Part shown: positions 54,836-64,000 of the stretch, in pieces | How positions within the stretch are numbered: the first letter of the stretch is position 1 | Layout: every line of letters begins with the position of its first letter | Origin: Pseudomonas sp. RSB 5.4 | GTDB taxonomy: Bacteria; Pseudomonadota; Gammaproteobacteria; Pseudomonadales; Pseudomonadaceae | DNA: 64,000 nt | Assembly (NCBI RefSeq): GCF_037126175.1 | Contig: NZ_CP146986.1 | Span: forward strand, 1,578,501 to 1,642,500 | Direction: 5' to 3' | Program-made: the position numbers and the translations under genes | The notes under the pieces: generated by a model | Databases searched by the model: none | What the model was told of the DNA's origin: nothing | What the model saw: only the letters and a program-made list of their open reading frames with translations

Positions 54836-57800
54836 TTAGAACTGCCAGTCGAGCGTCAGACCCACACCGTGATCCTTCTCGTTGTTACCGATCAGTCCGT
54901 TATAGTCCAGGTTAACCCGGACATCGCGATTGAGCGCCAGCCCGGCGCGTACACCGACCACGGCAGCATCACGATCCATCGACACACTCTGCACGGTGAA
55001 CGCGCTGTTGCCATTGGCGAAGGCCAGGTGGCTGTCAGCATCGACACTGCTCAGGTTGTGCTGCCAGCCCAGGGTCGCGCCCAGTTCCAGCTGATGTTTG
55101 TCCGACAGCGCGAAGGTGCGCTTGGCGCGTACGCCAAGGGTCGACAGCACCACATCGCGATTGTCTTCACTACCCTTGAGCGCCGCCGCATCACCCTTCT
55201 CGGTGAAGCTGTCGGTGTTCAAGTGCACGTACGACAGATTGGCGAACGGCTCCAGATTCATCGGTTGCAGGCGCAGATCATAAGCCGCTTCGGTGAACAC
55301 TTGGGTAGTCGCCGCATCGTGCTTGGTTTTCTGCTTACCGCTGACGTCACCGAATTGCAGGTCACGCTTCACATCCACGCGATGCCAGCTGTAGGCCGCA
55401 CCGGCGGTCAGACGCAGCGCATCGATCTGATGCCCCAGGTACGCACCCAGGTGGTAGCTGTCGACCGAGGCCGACGAATGCGTGCCGCCGCCCATACCCA
55501 ACGAGCTGTCGCTATAACCGGTAACGAAACCCAGACGCGTATCTTCAGCAATCAAGCCGTCGACGCCAGCCAGCAGCCCGCTGATGGAGCTGTTGGAGTC
55601 GGCATTTTCATGCCCGCCATCGCTCTTGCCCCACGAACCCAGGACCTTGACCCAGGCGTTGCTGCGATCGTCGGTCGGCGCGTTGGCATTGAACAGATCA
55701 CGCTCACGCAAACGCTCGCCCACGGCTTCACGCAGGTAGCGGCTGTCGTTGATCAGCAGCGTGCCGATGGCTGGATGGATCTCGCCGGACAGTTGCTGGA
55801 ACGCTTGTTGCGCCGACGCCGCGTTCGGCGACAACAGCAGGGTTTCGAACAGCGCATTGCCCGCGCCCAGACGCTCGGCAGCCGCGCCGACCGCACGCTG
55901 GTTCGGCGTCAGACCGACACTGGCGAACGACGCGCCATTGCGCCCCACTTCCAGTTGTACGCCGCTCGCCGAGTACGCCAGGGTGCCGCCGAGGAACGCG
56001 TAATTCGGCAGCACTTGCCCGAACTGCCCTTGAATGCCACCGGCCGCTTGCAGGATGTTGAACTGCGTGCCGAGCAGGCTCTGCACTTCAGTGGTGGTCA
56101 GCAAGGTCGGGCTGTTTTCCAGCGACAGACTGACCGTGGCGCCATCGATCACCGCTTTGCCGCCGGCAACGATCTTGTCGCTGCTGGTCGGCGATACTTC
56201 TACCGCGTAGGTCGAACCCGGTTCAAAGGTCACGTCACCGGCGACGTTCAGCGTGCCGATCGAGTTGCCCGGCGCGACGGTACCGCCGCTTTTCGCGGTC
56301 AGTGCGCCGATGCGGCCGTTACCGCCGAGGATCCCGCTGTCGTTGACCGTGACCGCCGAAGCCAGCGAGCCGTTGATCGCCAGACGCCCCTGATTGACCA
56401 GGGTCGGGCCGCTGTAGGTGTTGTTGCCGGTCATCACCAGGGTGCCGATACCTTGCTTGGTCAGACCGCCGTGACCGGAAATGTCGTTGCGCCAGGTGTC
56501 GAGGCCGCAGGTGATGTCGGTGCACAGGCGCTCGGTCGGTTTGCCCTTGTCGATGATCGCGCCAATGCCCGGCAAGTCCGCGACGAACTGCCCGGAACCG
56601 TAGGCACCCTGGATGCGGAATTCTTCCGGGATGTCTTTCTCGGTGACGAACATCGCCGGACCATCGATGCCCTTGCGCAGGTTGATCATGCCCCAGCCGT
56701 ACAAGGCGTCGATGCCTGGTGCGCCGAGGTCGGTGGCGGTAGTGCGCAACACCGTGGCGACCTGATCGCCAGTCATGTACGGGAAGCGCTCCATCAGCAC
56801 CGCCATGGAGCCGGCCACGTGTGGCGCGGCCATCGAGGTGCCGTTGTAGTTGGCGTAGCCAGTGGTCAGATTGTCAGCGTTGGTGCCGCTGATGATCGAG
56901 CTGTAGATCTGCGTGCCCGGCGCCGAGACGCAGAAGCTCGCGGTGTAGCCGCAACGCGAAGAGAACGTACTCATGATGTACGGATTGGCGCTGGCCAGGT
57001 CCGGGTTCTTCTGCAACGCAGCGACGGTGATCCAGTTTGGCGCGATGTCCGGCACGAAGTAACCGAGGCCGGCGATGGCGTCCGGGTTGTTCAGGTTGTA
57101 ATCGTTACCGGCGGCGAAGATCGTCACGATACCGCTGCGGGCGGCGGCGATGGCGCCGTCGTAGGCACCGCCGGGCTTGGTGCCGAGCAGTGTGCGGATT
57201 TCGTTGAACTGCAATTGCGCGTCGTTGACGGTGAAGTGCGGATACGCCGGGTTACGGCCGCCGAGGTCGAAACGGTCGGTGATGCCGATGCCCCAGCTGT
57301 TGTTGATGATCCGCGCGCCGCTGGCGATCAGCGCATCCCAACCGGCCTTGTACACCGCGCCGTCGTTGCCACGGACGATGCCGTCTTCCGGTCCCGGGTC
57401 ACCGTTGTCGGCGCTGATGATCTGCGCACCGAACGCCACCCCGTGCATCGGCCCGCCGTCACGGCTGCCGGCGGCAATACCGCCGACGTGGGTGCCATGG
57501 GCGCCGAGCTTGCCGTTGGAACCGACCGAGGGCGAACCGTCATAGCGGAACGCGTCCCCGGCTTTGACCGGGATGTACGGGTCGGTGTATTCGCGGATCC
57601 CGCTGGTGACCAGGGTGATGACTTTGTTAGCGCCGGAAAACTCCGGGTGGGCGGCGTACACCGGCTGGTCAAAGATCCCCAGTTTCACGCCTTTACCAGT
57701 GTAACCGGCGGCGTAGGCGTAATCCGCGCCGATGGCGCCCAGGCCCCAGTCAGCCTTGAATTCGGCACTGCGCCAACTGGCGGGATCGCCAGTGCGGCCG

Positions 57801-57922
57801 CTTTCCACATAAGGCGCCGCGTGTGCGCTGCCCCAAGTGGTCAGCGCACAAATCACGGCGCAATTGAGCGTTTTCATGGCGAAGCGACCGCCCGTTTGCG
57901 CGGGGGTTTTGTTGTTATTCAT
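54836..57922 (-). CDS. pspB: Subtilase autotransporter PspB
   Basis: A 1028-residue secreted serine protease. A signal peptide (about 1-35, ending SAHA) leads into an S8 subtilase domain with Asp in LGIFDQP, His in GAHGTHVGGIAAGS and Ser in YNGTSMAAPHVAGSM. The passenger stem contains LVMTGNNTYSGPTLVNQGRL and VAPGNSIGTLNVAGDV autotransporter repeats. A C-terminal beta-barrel (about 760-1028) ends with Phe (LDWQF). It is about the same design as PspA and probably arose by duplication. Secreted through its own barrel, not the AprDEF exporter, although it sits in that cluster. Confidence 0.93.
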   Translation of the reverse strand: MNNNKTPAQTGGRFAMKTLNCAVICALTTWGSAHAAPYVESGRTGDPASWRSAEFKADWGLGAIGADYAYAAGYTGKGVKLGIFDQPVYAAHPEFSGANKVITLVTSGIREYTDPYIPVKAGDAFRYDGSPSVGSNGKLGAHGTHVGGIAAGSRDGGPMHGVAFGAQIISADNGDPGPEDGIVRGNDGAVYKAGWDALIASGARIINNSWGIGITDRFDLGGRNPAYPHFTVNDAQLQFNEIRTLLGTKPGGAYDGAIAAARSGIVTIFAAGNDYNLNNPDAIAGLGYFVPDIAPNWITVAALQKNPDLASANPYIMSTFSSRCGYTASFCVSAPGTQIYSSIISGTNADNLTTGYANYNGTSMAAPHVAGSMAVLMERFPYMTGDQVATVLRTTATDLGAPGIDALYGWGMINLRKGIDGPAMFVTEKDIPEEFRIQGAYGSGQFVADLPGIGAIIDKGKPTERLCTDITCGLDTWRNDISGHGGLTKQGIGTLVMTGNNTYSGPTLVNQGRLAINGSLASAVTVNDSGILGGNGRIGALTAKSGGTVAPGNSIGTLNVAGDVTFEPGSTYAVEVSPTSSDKIVAGGKAVIDGATVSLSLENSPTLLTTTEVQSLLGTQFNILQAAGGIQGQFGQVLPNYAFLGGTLAYSASGVQLEVGRNGASFASVGLTPNQRAVGAAAERLGAGNALFETLLLSPNAASAQQAFQQLSGEIHPAIGTLLINDSRYLREAVGERLRERDLFNANAPTDDRSNAWVKVLGSWGKSDGGHENADSNSSISGLLAGVDGLIAEDTRLGFVTGYSDSSLGMGGGTHSSASVDSYHLGAYLGHQIDALRLTAGAAYSWHRVDVKRDLQFGDVSGKQKTKHDAATTQVFTEAAYDLRLQPMNLEPFANLSYVHLNTDSFTEKGDAAALKGSEDNRDVVLSTLGVRAKRTFALSDKHQLELGATLGWQHNLSSVDADSHLAFANGNSAFTVQSVSMDRDAAVVGVRAGLALNRDVRVNLDYNGLIGNNEKDHGVGLTLDWQF

Positions 57923-57987
57923 CCAGCGACCTTCCTTAGTGTTGTTGCGAAAAATCCGTGTACTTCAATCTCATGAATGCTGCTTTT

Positions 57988-58110
57988 TGTGGCGAGGGAG
58001 CTTGCTCCCGCTGGGGCGCGAAGCGGCCCCCTGCATGTTTCCAGTCGAACCCGGTCTGGCGAATTTGCGACTGCTGCGCAGCCGAGCGGGAGCAAGCTCC
58101 CTCGCCACAG
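57988..58110. repeat. REP palindrome pair between pspA and pspB
   Basis: TGTGGCGAGGGAGCTTGCTC and its inverted copy, with a longer spacer than usual, occupy most of the 224-bp gap between the two protease genes. Confidence 0.92.
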
Positions 58111-58146
58111 GTATGTGCTCCTACAGGGAGACGCGTACACCGTCCG

Positions 58147-61098
58147 TCAGAACTGCCAATTCAGGCTCAACCCAACCCCATGGCTCTTCTCGCGATTGGC
58201 CAGTTGCCCGTTGTAATCAAGGTTGACCCGCACGTCCTTGCTCAAGGCCAGGCTGGCTTGCACACCGACCAGCGCCGCATCACGCACCAGTGGCGAACTC
58301 CCGACCGAGTACGGTGTGCTGCCGCTGGCAAAACGCAGATGTTGTTCAGAGTCGATGTCGCTGAGGCTGTGCTGCCAGCCGAGATGCCCGCTCAGGTCCA
58401 GCGCCTGCTGGTTCGACAGGTTGAAGCGCTTGACCGCGCGCACACCGAGCGTACCGAGCACCGCATCACGCTGGTCGCCAGAGCTTTTCAGCGCCGCCGC
58501 GTCACCTTTTTCGGTGAAGCCGTCAGTGTCCAGATGCACGTAAGCGAGGTTGGCGAACGGCTCCAGTGCCAGCGGTTGCAGGTTGAGCCGGTAAGCCGCT
58601 TCACCGAAGACCTGAGCAGTGGTCGCATCGACCTTGGCTTTCTGTTTGGCGCTGACGTCGCCGTATTGCAGATCGCGCTTCACATCGGCGCGATGCCAGC
58701 TGTAGGCCGCGCTGGTGCTCAGGCGCCAGGCGCCGATTTCATGACCGGCGTAAGCGCCGAGGTGATAGCTGTCGACCTTGGCCGACGAGTGCGTGTCCGA
58801 GCCCATGTTCAGCGAGCTGTCGCTGTAACCGGTGACCAAGCCGATGCGGGTCTGCTCGTCCAGCGCACCGTCAACACCCGCGAGCAAGCCACCGATCGAT
58901 GTGCTGTAGCGCGCCGTGTCGTTAGCGGAGTCGGTTGAACCCCAGGCACCGAGGGCCTTGATCCAGCCATTGCTTTGTGAGGCGCTGGCATCGTGCAGAC
59001 GTTCGCCCACCGCGTCGCGCAACTGGCGGCTGTCATTGATCAGCATCGAACCGATTGCCGGGTAGATCTCCCCACTCAGTTGCTGGAAAGCTTGCTGCGC
59101 CGAGGCGGCAGACGCTGAGAGCAGCAGGCTTTCGTACACCGAATTGCCAGCGCCCAAACCTTCGACGGCAGCCGCTACGGCGCGCTGATTCGGGGTTTGT
59201 CCGACGCTGGCGAACGAGGTAGCGTTACGCTGGATGTCGAGCTGAATCGCGTTGGCCGCGTAGTCGAGGTTGCCACCGATGAACAGGTAGTCCGGCAGCA
59301 CCGCGCCGAACCGGCCCTGAATACCACCGGCCGCTTGCAGAATGTCGTACGAATGACCGAGCAGGCTGCGCGCTTCAGTGGTGCTGAGCAGAGTCGGGCT
59401 GTTTTCCAGCGACAGGCTGACAGTAGCGCCGCTGATGCTCGCGACGCCGCCGGCGACGATGCGGTCGCTGCTGGTCGGTGACAGCTCCACCGCGTAGGTC
59501 GAGCCCGGGGCGAAGGTCACGTCACCGGCCACGTTCAAGGTGCCGATGGAGTTGCCCGGCGCCACACGGCCGCCGCTGTTGGCGAGCAACGCGCCGATGC
59601 GCCCGGAGCCGCCCAAGGTGCCGCTGTCGTTGACCGTCACCGCCGACGCCAGCGAACCGTTGACGCTGAGCAAGCCGCCATTGACCGTGGTCGGGCCGCG
59701 GAAGGTGTTGTCGCCGGTCAACAGCAAACGCCCTGCTCCGGACTTGATCAAACTGCCCTGATAGACCCGGGTCGCCGCGGCGGCATCACGCGCCATACCG
59801 ACCGCGTAGTCGGTCTGATCCTGCTGACTGGCGCCGGCCGCAATGCCGTTCTGCCAGCCCTTGTCCTGCAGGGTTTGCTGCCAGGCGCTGTGTTCTGCGA
59901 GGTCTTCGCGCTGACGCTGAATCAGTGCCTTGTCGGAGATGTCATTGCTCCAGACATCGCTTTGCCCGGCCGCCAGGTTGGCATCGAACGCGCCAAGCAA
60001 CTGCCCCGGCCCGCGCATCGCCCGATTCAGGTTGGCCACGCCCCAGCCGACCCGCTCGGTGGGTGCATCGGTGACCGAGCCGTCGAGTTGCGTGGCGGTG
60101 GTCAGCAGCACTTCGAGCGCCTGCTGATTGTTCATGTACGGATAGCGTTCCATCACCAGCGCCAGTGCCCCGGTGGCGTGCGGCGCGGCCATCGAGGTGC
60201 CGGACTTGATCGCATAATCGCCACCCGGAATGGTGCTGTCGATCTTCGCCCCCGGTGTGGTGATGCACCAGTATTTGGCGATGCCGCACTGGTTGTACTT
60301 CTGCTGATTACTCTGATCCAGCCCGGAGACCGCCAGCCAGTGGCCTTCGAGATCCGGCTGAAAGTACGGCAATGCCGAGCGCACGCTGGCGTTCGGATAG
60401 CCGCTGTTGCCGGCGCTGAACACGTTGATCACGCCACGGCGCGAGACGTCCGCCGCGGCATCGAGCCAGGTGCCCTGATTCCAGTGTTGAGCATAAGCGG
60501 CATGCAGATCGGCCAGGGTGCGATAGCTGACATCCGGCGGCTGACTGCCCCAACTGTTGTTGATCGCGCGCACGCCGGCAGCGGCCAGGGCGTCGTAGGC
60601 CGCTTTGAAATAGCGCGGATCGGGTTTGGGGCCGAACAGAAAGCTGTCGTTGTTGTTGGTGTTGCCGACGTAGATTTGCGCGTTGTACGCCACGCCGTGC
60701 ATGCCGGTGCCATCACGACTCGCGCCCATGGTGCCGACCACGTGAGTGCCGTGGGAATCGTTGTTGGGGTTGAGGGTGCCGTTGACACTGAACAGCGAAC
60801 CATCGACGTAACTGCCGGAGGCCAACACCGGGTGATAGCGGTCGCTGGCGAACTCGGGATGGGCGGCATCGAAGCCGGAGTCGAGAGCGCCGATCTTCAC
60901 GCCTTTACCGCTGATGCCGGCGGCGTAGGCCTGATCCGCCTGCATCCGCGCCAGGCCCCAGTCGCGCTGGAATTCGGCGCTGCGCCAACTGGCGGGATCG
61001 CCGGGCTTGCCGGTTTCCAAGTACTGCGCGTTGGCTTGCGCAATGGAAACTGCGAGCAACAGAGTGCCGACCGCTGCCGGCTTGATGCGTACGTCCAT
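58147..61098 (-). CDS. pspA: Subtilase autotransporter PspA
   Basis: A 983-residue secreted serine protease. A signal peptide (MDVRIKPAAVGTLLLAVSIAQANA) leads into the S8 domain with Asp in IGALDSGFDAAHPEF, His in DSHGTHVVGTMG and Ser in KSGTSMAAPHATGALA. The stem has LLLTGDNTFRGPTTVNGGLL and VAPGNSIGTLNVAGDV repeats. The C-terminal beta-barrel ends in SLNWQF, the usual terminal Phe. The ATG at 61098 is preferred over a GTG pair three codons upstream. It follows aprF in the cluster, with a REP between. Confidence 0.93.
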   Translation of the reverse strand: MDVRIKPAAVGTLLLAVSIAQANAQYLETGKPGDPASWRSAEFQRDWGLARMQADQAYAAGISGKGVKIGALDSGFDAAHPEFASDRYHPVLASGSYVDGSLFSVNGTLNPNNDSHGTHVVGTMGASRDGTGMHGVAYNAQIYVGNTNNNDSFLFGPKPDPRYFKAAYDALAAAGVRAINNSWGSQPPDVSYRTLADLHAAYAQHWNQGTWLDAAADVSRRGVINVFSAGNSGYPNASVRSALPYFQPDLEGHWLAVSGLDQSNQQKYNQCGIAKYWCITTPGAKIDSTIPGGDYAIKSGTSMAAPHATGALALVMERYPYMNNQQALEVLLTTATQLDGSVTDAPTERVGWGVANLNRAMRGPGQLLGAFDANLAAGQSDVWSNDISDKALIQRQREDLAEHSAWQQTLQDKGWQNGIAAGASQQDQTDYAVGMARDAAAATRVYQGSLIKSGAGRLLLTGDNTFRGPTTVNGGLLSVNGSLASAVTVNDSGTLGGSGRIGALLANSGGRVAPGNSIGTLNVAGDVTFAPGSTYAVELSPTSSDRIVAGGVASISGATVSLSLENSPTLLSTTEARSLLGHSYDILQAAGGIQGRFGAVLPDYLFIGGNLDYAANAIQLDIQRNATSFASVGQTPNQRAVAAAVEGLGAGNSVYESLLLSASAASAQQAFQQLSGEIYPAIGSMLINDSRQLRDAVGERLHDASASQSNGWIKALGAWGSTDSANDTARYSTSIGGLLAGVDGALDEQTRIGLVTGYSDSSLNMGSDTHSSAKVDSYHLGAYAGHEIGAWRLSTSAAYSWHRADVKRDLQYGDVSAKQKAKVDATTAQVFGEAAYRLNLQPLALEPFANLAYVHLDTDGFTEKGDAAALKSSGDQRDAVLGTLGVRAVKRFNLSNQQALDLSGHLGWQHSLSDIDSEQHLRFASGSTPYSVGSSPLVRDAALVGVQASLALSKDVRVNLDYNGQLANREKSHGVGLSLNWQF

Positions 61099-61180
61099 GT
61101 TCACCACTCACTTTTCTTATGTTTTTGTTATGACCCGTTTCGCCGGGCGAGCACTTCTTGAAATATCGAGCGAGTCTATT

Positions 61181-61272
61181 TGTGGCGAGGGAGCTTGCTC
61201 CCGCTGGCTGCGCAGCAGCCCAAAATCTTGTGAGCGCTACGCACTCAAGCGGGAGCAAGCTCCCTCGCCACA
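61181..61272. repeat. REP palindrome pair between aprF and pspA
   Basis: TGTGGCGAGGGAGCTTGCTC and its inverted copy lie just downstream of the aprF stop. It may mark the end of the aprDEF transcript. Confidence 0.92.
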
Positions 61273-61288
61273 GGTTCGGTGCCAAGCA

Positions 61289-62647
61289 TTAACGCGAGTT
61301 GCTTTTCGGGCCTTGTCCGAACGCCTCATCCACCCGCGCCAGATCCTGTTCGTTCAAGGTCCCCGCGTAGTAATGCAGCTTGGTCCAGGCCATCAAGTAG
61401 TCGTAGCGTGCCTGAGCCAGATCGCGGCGGGTGGTAAATAGTTGTTGTTCGGCGTTCAGTGCGTCGAGGTTGGTCCGCTCACCGCCAAGAATGCTTTGCT
61501 TGGTCGACACCACCAGCGCTTCAGCCGAGGCCAAGGCCTTCTGGTACGCGCGCAGCTTGTTGACACCCGACAGGCAGGCGCTGAACTGGCGGCGCAATTC
61601 GATCAAGGTTTCGCGAGTCTTGCCGTCGAGTTCATATTCCGCCTGCTCCATGGTGCGGCTGGCCTGACGGGTCGAAGCCGATACCCCGCCACCGGCATAC
61701 AGCGGCACGTTGACTTCAAAACCGATGGTATTGGTGTCATAGCGCTGGTTATAGGTGTTGCCGCTGTCCGATTCAGTCTGGCGGATCGAAGCATAGGCAC
61801 TGACTTTCGGCATGTGCCCGGCGCGGTTGCGCTCCACTTCGTACTTGGCCACTTCAACCGCCTGACGCTGCGACGCCAGGTTCGGGTTGTTGCTGATCGC
61901 CAGTTCGTGCCAGGTGTCGTAGTTGGCGGGCATCAGCGCGAAGGTCTGGAAGTTCTGATCCAGTGGCGCCAGTTCGCTGATGTCCACCGTCGGCACACCG
62001 ACCAGCGCCCCCAGCTCCCGCAGCGCCGCGTCCTGTTCGTTGCGCGCTTCGATCTCCTCGGCGGTCGCCAGCTCATAGCGCGACTCGGCTTCAAGGATGT
62101 CGGTGCGTGTGCCCTCGCCCTGCTTGAACATGTGTTCGTTCTGCTGGAACTGCTGCTCGTAGGCTTTCTTCTTGGCCTGGGCGATGTCGATCTGATCCTG
62201 GGCGAACAAGGCTTTGGTGTAGTTATCCAGCACCCGCACCAACAGCTCCTGACTCTTGCCGCGAAACGCCTCGTCGGCGAACAGCGACTGGGCCACGCCT
62301 TTGCGATATGCCGCGTAGGCTTCGTAGTCGAGCAACGGTTGCTGCAAGGTCAGAGTCGAGCCGTAGCTGTTGTAGTTGCGGTCTTCGGTGAGGTTGCCGC
62401 GATTGGTCAGTTGCGTGGCCTTGGAGGTGTTATGACCACGGTTGTAGTTGTAACCCAGTCTCGGCAATAGCCCGGCGCGGCCGATGATGCGGTTTTCCAG
62501 GCCCGCGTCGCGCTCCTTGATCGCGCCGAGGAACACCGGGTCGTTGCGCAATGCCTGCTCGTAGATCTCGAATGGCCCCATGGCCGCCAGCGCGCTGTTT
62601 CCTGCGAGCAGCGCGAACGCTGCTCCCAACATCGAAAGCTTATTCAT
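61289..62647 (-). CDS. aprF: Type I secretion outer-membrane protein AprF (TolC family)
   Basis: A 452-residue TolC-like protein forming the outer-membrane channel of a type I secretion system. A signal peptide (MNKLSMLGAAFALLAGNSALA) is followed by two OEP domains (about 25-230 and 240-440). Typical motifs are IYEQALRNDPVFLGAIKERDAG, EGTRTDILEAESRYELATAEEIEARNEQD and GERTNLDALNAEQQLFTTRRDLAQARYDYL. The start may instead be ATG 62659, two bases past the aprE stop. It should complete an AprDEF exporter for the two RTX lipases. Confidence 0.93.
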   Translation of the reverse strand: MNKLSMLGAAFALLAGNSALAAMGPFEIYEQALRNDPVFLGAIKERDAGLENRIIGRAGLLPRLGYNYNRGHNTSKATQLTNRGNLTEDRNYNSYGSTLTLQQPLLDYEAYAAYRKGVAQSLFADEAFRGKSQELLVRVLDNYTKALFAQDQIDIAQAKKKAYEQQFQQNEHMFKQGEGTRTDILEAESRYELATAEEIEARNEQDAALRELGALVGVPTVDISELAPLDQNFQTFALMPANYDTWHELAISNNPNLASQRQAVEVAKYEVERNRAGHMPKVSAYASIRQTESDSGNTYNQRYDTNTIGFEVNVPLYAGGGVSASTRQASRTMEQAEYELDGKTRETLIELRRQFSACLSGVNKLRAYQKALASAEALVVSTKQSILGGERTNLDALNAEQQLFTTRRDLAQARYDYLMAWTKLHYYAGTLNEQDLARVDEAFGQGPKSNSR

Positions 62648-62661
62648 ACAGCCGAACATCC

Positions 62662-63997
62662 TTATTCTTCGGTCAACGCGGAGCCGGCCCGATCGAGCAG
62701 CGGTTTGAACAGGTAGTTGAGCAGTGAGCGTTCGCCAGTGCGCACGAACATTTCCGCCGGCATACCGGGCTTGATCACCAGACCGTGAAGCTTCTCCATG
62801 GCCTGGTCACTGACACTGCTGCGCAACACGTAGTACGGCACGCCGGTTTTCTCGTCGACCATCTGGTCGGCGGAAATCAGAACTGACCTCACCCGGCACA
62901 CGCGGGGTCTTGCTCTGGTTGAACGCGGTGAAGAGGATATCGACCGGCAGATGCGTGCCGACCTTGTCGATCAGGTTGATCGGCAAGTGCCCTTCGACTT
63001 CCAGGGTGGTGCCTTGCGGGACGATCTCCAGCAGGGTTTCGCCCTGACGCACCACGGCGCCTTCGGTGTGCACGCCGAGGTTGACCGCCACACCATCGGC
63101 GGTGGCAAGGATCTCGCTGTGTTGCAGGTCGAAACCGGCAGAAGTCAGTTGCTCGGACAGGGTCACGCTTTTCAGCTGCGCGTCGGCCAGTTGCGTGCGC
63201 ACTTCCTTCTGGTATTCCTCGCCATGCTGTTGCAACTTCAGGCGCGACTCGAGAATGCCCTGCTCGACCCGGCCGCTTTCACCGGTGTTTTCCGCCAGTT
63301 GCTGCTGCACTTGCGACAGCTGCCGCTGGTACTCCATCAAACGGTTGCGCGGGATGTAGCCGTTGTCCGCCAGCGGTTGCAGGTTGCTCAGTTGCTGTTG
63401 CAGCGAATCGGCCTGGGCATTGAGGTCGGTGCGCGCGCGTCGCATGCCCGCCAGTTGCGCGGTGGCGCCTTCGATGCTGGCGCGCAGGCCGGCCTGCTCG
63501 CGGTAGAACGCTTCGCGGCGGCTGCTGAACAGTTGACGCTGGCCTTCCAGCACCAGTGCCAGACGCGGGTCCGGGTCGTTGCTCAGCTCGGCGGGAAAGG
63601 TGATTTCTTTGAGGTTGTCGCGTTCGGCCTGCCAGCGCGCGAGGCTGGCCCACGCCATGCGGTATTGCGCCTGCAGCGACTGCACGTCGGCGGCGACCTG
63701 GGTCTGATCGAGGCGGAACAACGGTTGCCCCTGCTTCACGATTTCGCCTTCACGTACCAGAATCCGGCTGACCACGCCGCTGCTCATCGACTGCACAGCC
63801 TTGCGCTTGCCCGACACCACCACGGTGCCCTGCACCGGAATGCCTTGGTCCAGCGGCGCCAGTGCGGCCCAGGTGAAGAAGCTGCCGGCGCCGACGATGG
63901 CCAGAATCCAGCCCATGCGCGCGAAGAATTTCGCATCGCGCTCCGGGCGCTCGGTGACGTACGCGTGTTCCATGGAGGCTTCGTTTTCAGTGTTCAT
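62662..63997 (-). pseudogene. aprE: Type I secretion membrane fusion protein AprE, frameshifted
   Basis: An HlyD-family adaptor, with a transmembrane helix (about 28-48, GWILAIVGAGSFFTWAALAPL), a lipoyl-type VVSGKRKAVQSMSSGVVSRILVREGEIVKQGQPLFRLD segment, long coiled coils and a beta-barrel. The frame stays open for about 371 codons to ...TPRVPGEV and is then lost. The downstream frame continues with ...ISADQMVDEKTGVPYYVLRSSV to the normal C-terminus. One extra base near 62881-62884 (AGTTCTGATT where AGTCTGATT would be in frame) accounts for it. The total length, 1336 bp, is one base over a multiple of three. Either a real mutation that would block lipase export or an assembly error. aprD lies beyond the right edge. 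Confidence 0.85.
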
Positions 63998-64000
63998 GCT

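Noticed and set aside
54686..57976. 1096-codon plus-strand frame opposite pspB
   Set aside because: Antisense of a subtilase autotransporter with intact triad; no motifs in the plus frame.
57988..61272. REP pairs as insertion sequence remnants
   Set aside because: They are short paired palindromes repeated at many intergenic sites, with no transposase or target duplication visible.
62662..62901. A separate small gene at the 3' end of aprE
   Set aside because: Its sequence is the normal C-terminus of AprE in a shifted frame, not an independent gene.

Overview
The window looks like the chromosome of a fluorescent pseudomonad (Pseudomonas fluorescens group). The evidence is the high-GC codon usage, many copies of Pseudomonas-type REP palindromes, an RTX lipase/serine protease/AprDEF secretion cluster typical of P. 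fluorescens, P. protegens and P. chlororaphis, and a selenocysteine formate dehydrogenase locus of the aerobic-Pseudomonas type. Coding density is high and nearly all genes look intact. The clear exception is a one-base frameshift in the type I secretion adaptor gene aprE at the right edge.

Left part (1-9.9 kb, all minus strand): a chaperone-usher fimbrial operon (pilin, usher, chaperone, tip adhesin) is followed by a receiver-EAL protein, a LuxR-type response regulator and a BvgS-like hybrid sensor kinase cut by the window edge. This resembles the P. aeruginosa Roc/Pvr-Rcs systems that control cup fimbriae. An identical 13-bp motif, TGTAGGAAATTTC, lies in three intergenic regions of this locus and resembles BvgA/EvgA-family boxes. 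It is a candidate operator linking the regulators to the fimbriae.

10-19 kb: an NRAMP-related transporter, an HxlR regulator divergent from a short-chain dehydrogenase, and a likely organosulfur locus (sulfonate-type binding protein, arylsulfotransferase-family protein, TonB receptor) divergent from a GlxA-like AraC regulator. 18.5-25 kb: a DUF2252 protein, an OmpR/EnvZ-type two-component pair, small lipoproteins, a nucleotidyltransferase-like protein, a DUF502 membrane protein and a TetR regulator. 25-30 kb: a class III aminotransferase, a 7-bp tandem repeat, a strongly structured noncoding leader ahead of a small Pseudomonas-specific gene, and a three-lipoprotein operon.

29.8-38.9 kb (minus strand): fdnG (with in-frame UGA and SECIS), fdnH, fdnI, fdhE, selA, selB and tRNA-Sec lie head to tail. 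This unit encodes a selenoenzyme and nearly all the machinery needed to make it; selD is not in the window. 39-50.8 kb: a C-S lyase, a dehydrogenase, a cation/proton antiporter, a PAS hybrid kinase, and a DNA repair pair (FAN1-type nuclease plus XPD-like helicase).

51-64 kb (minus strand): aprE (frameshifted), aprF, the subtilase autotransporter genes pspA and pspB, and two family I.3 RTX lipases/polyurethanases (PueB-like and PueA-like), with REP palindromes between several of them. The lipases end in C-terminal type I secretion signals and would depend on the AprDEF exporter encoded upstream.
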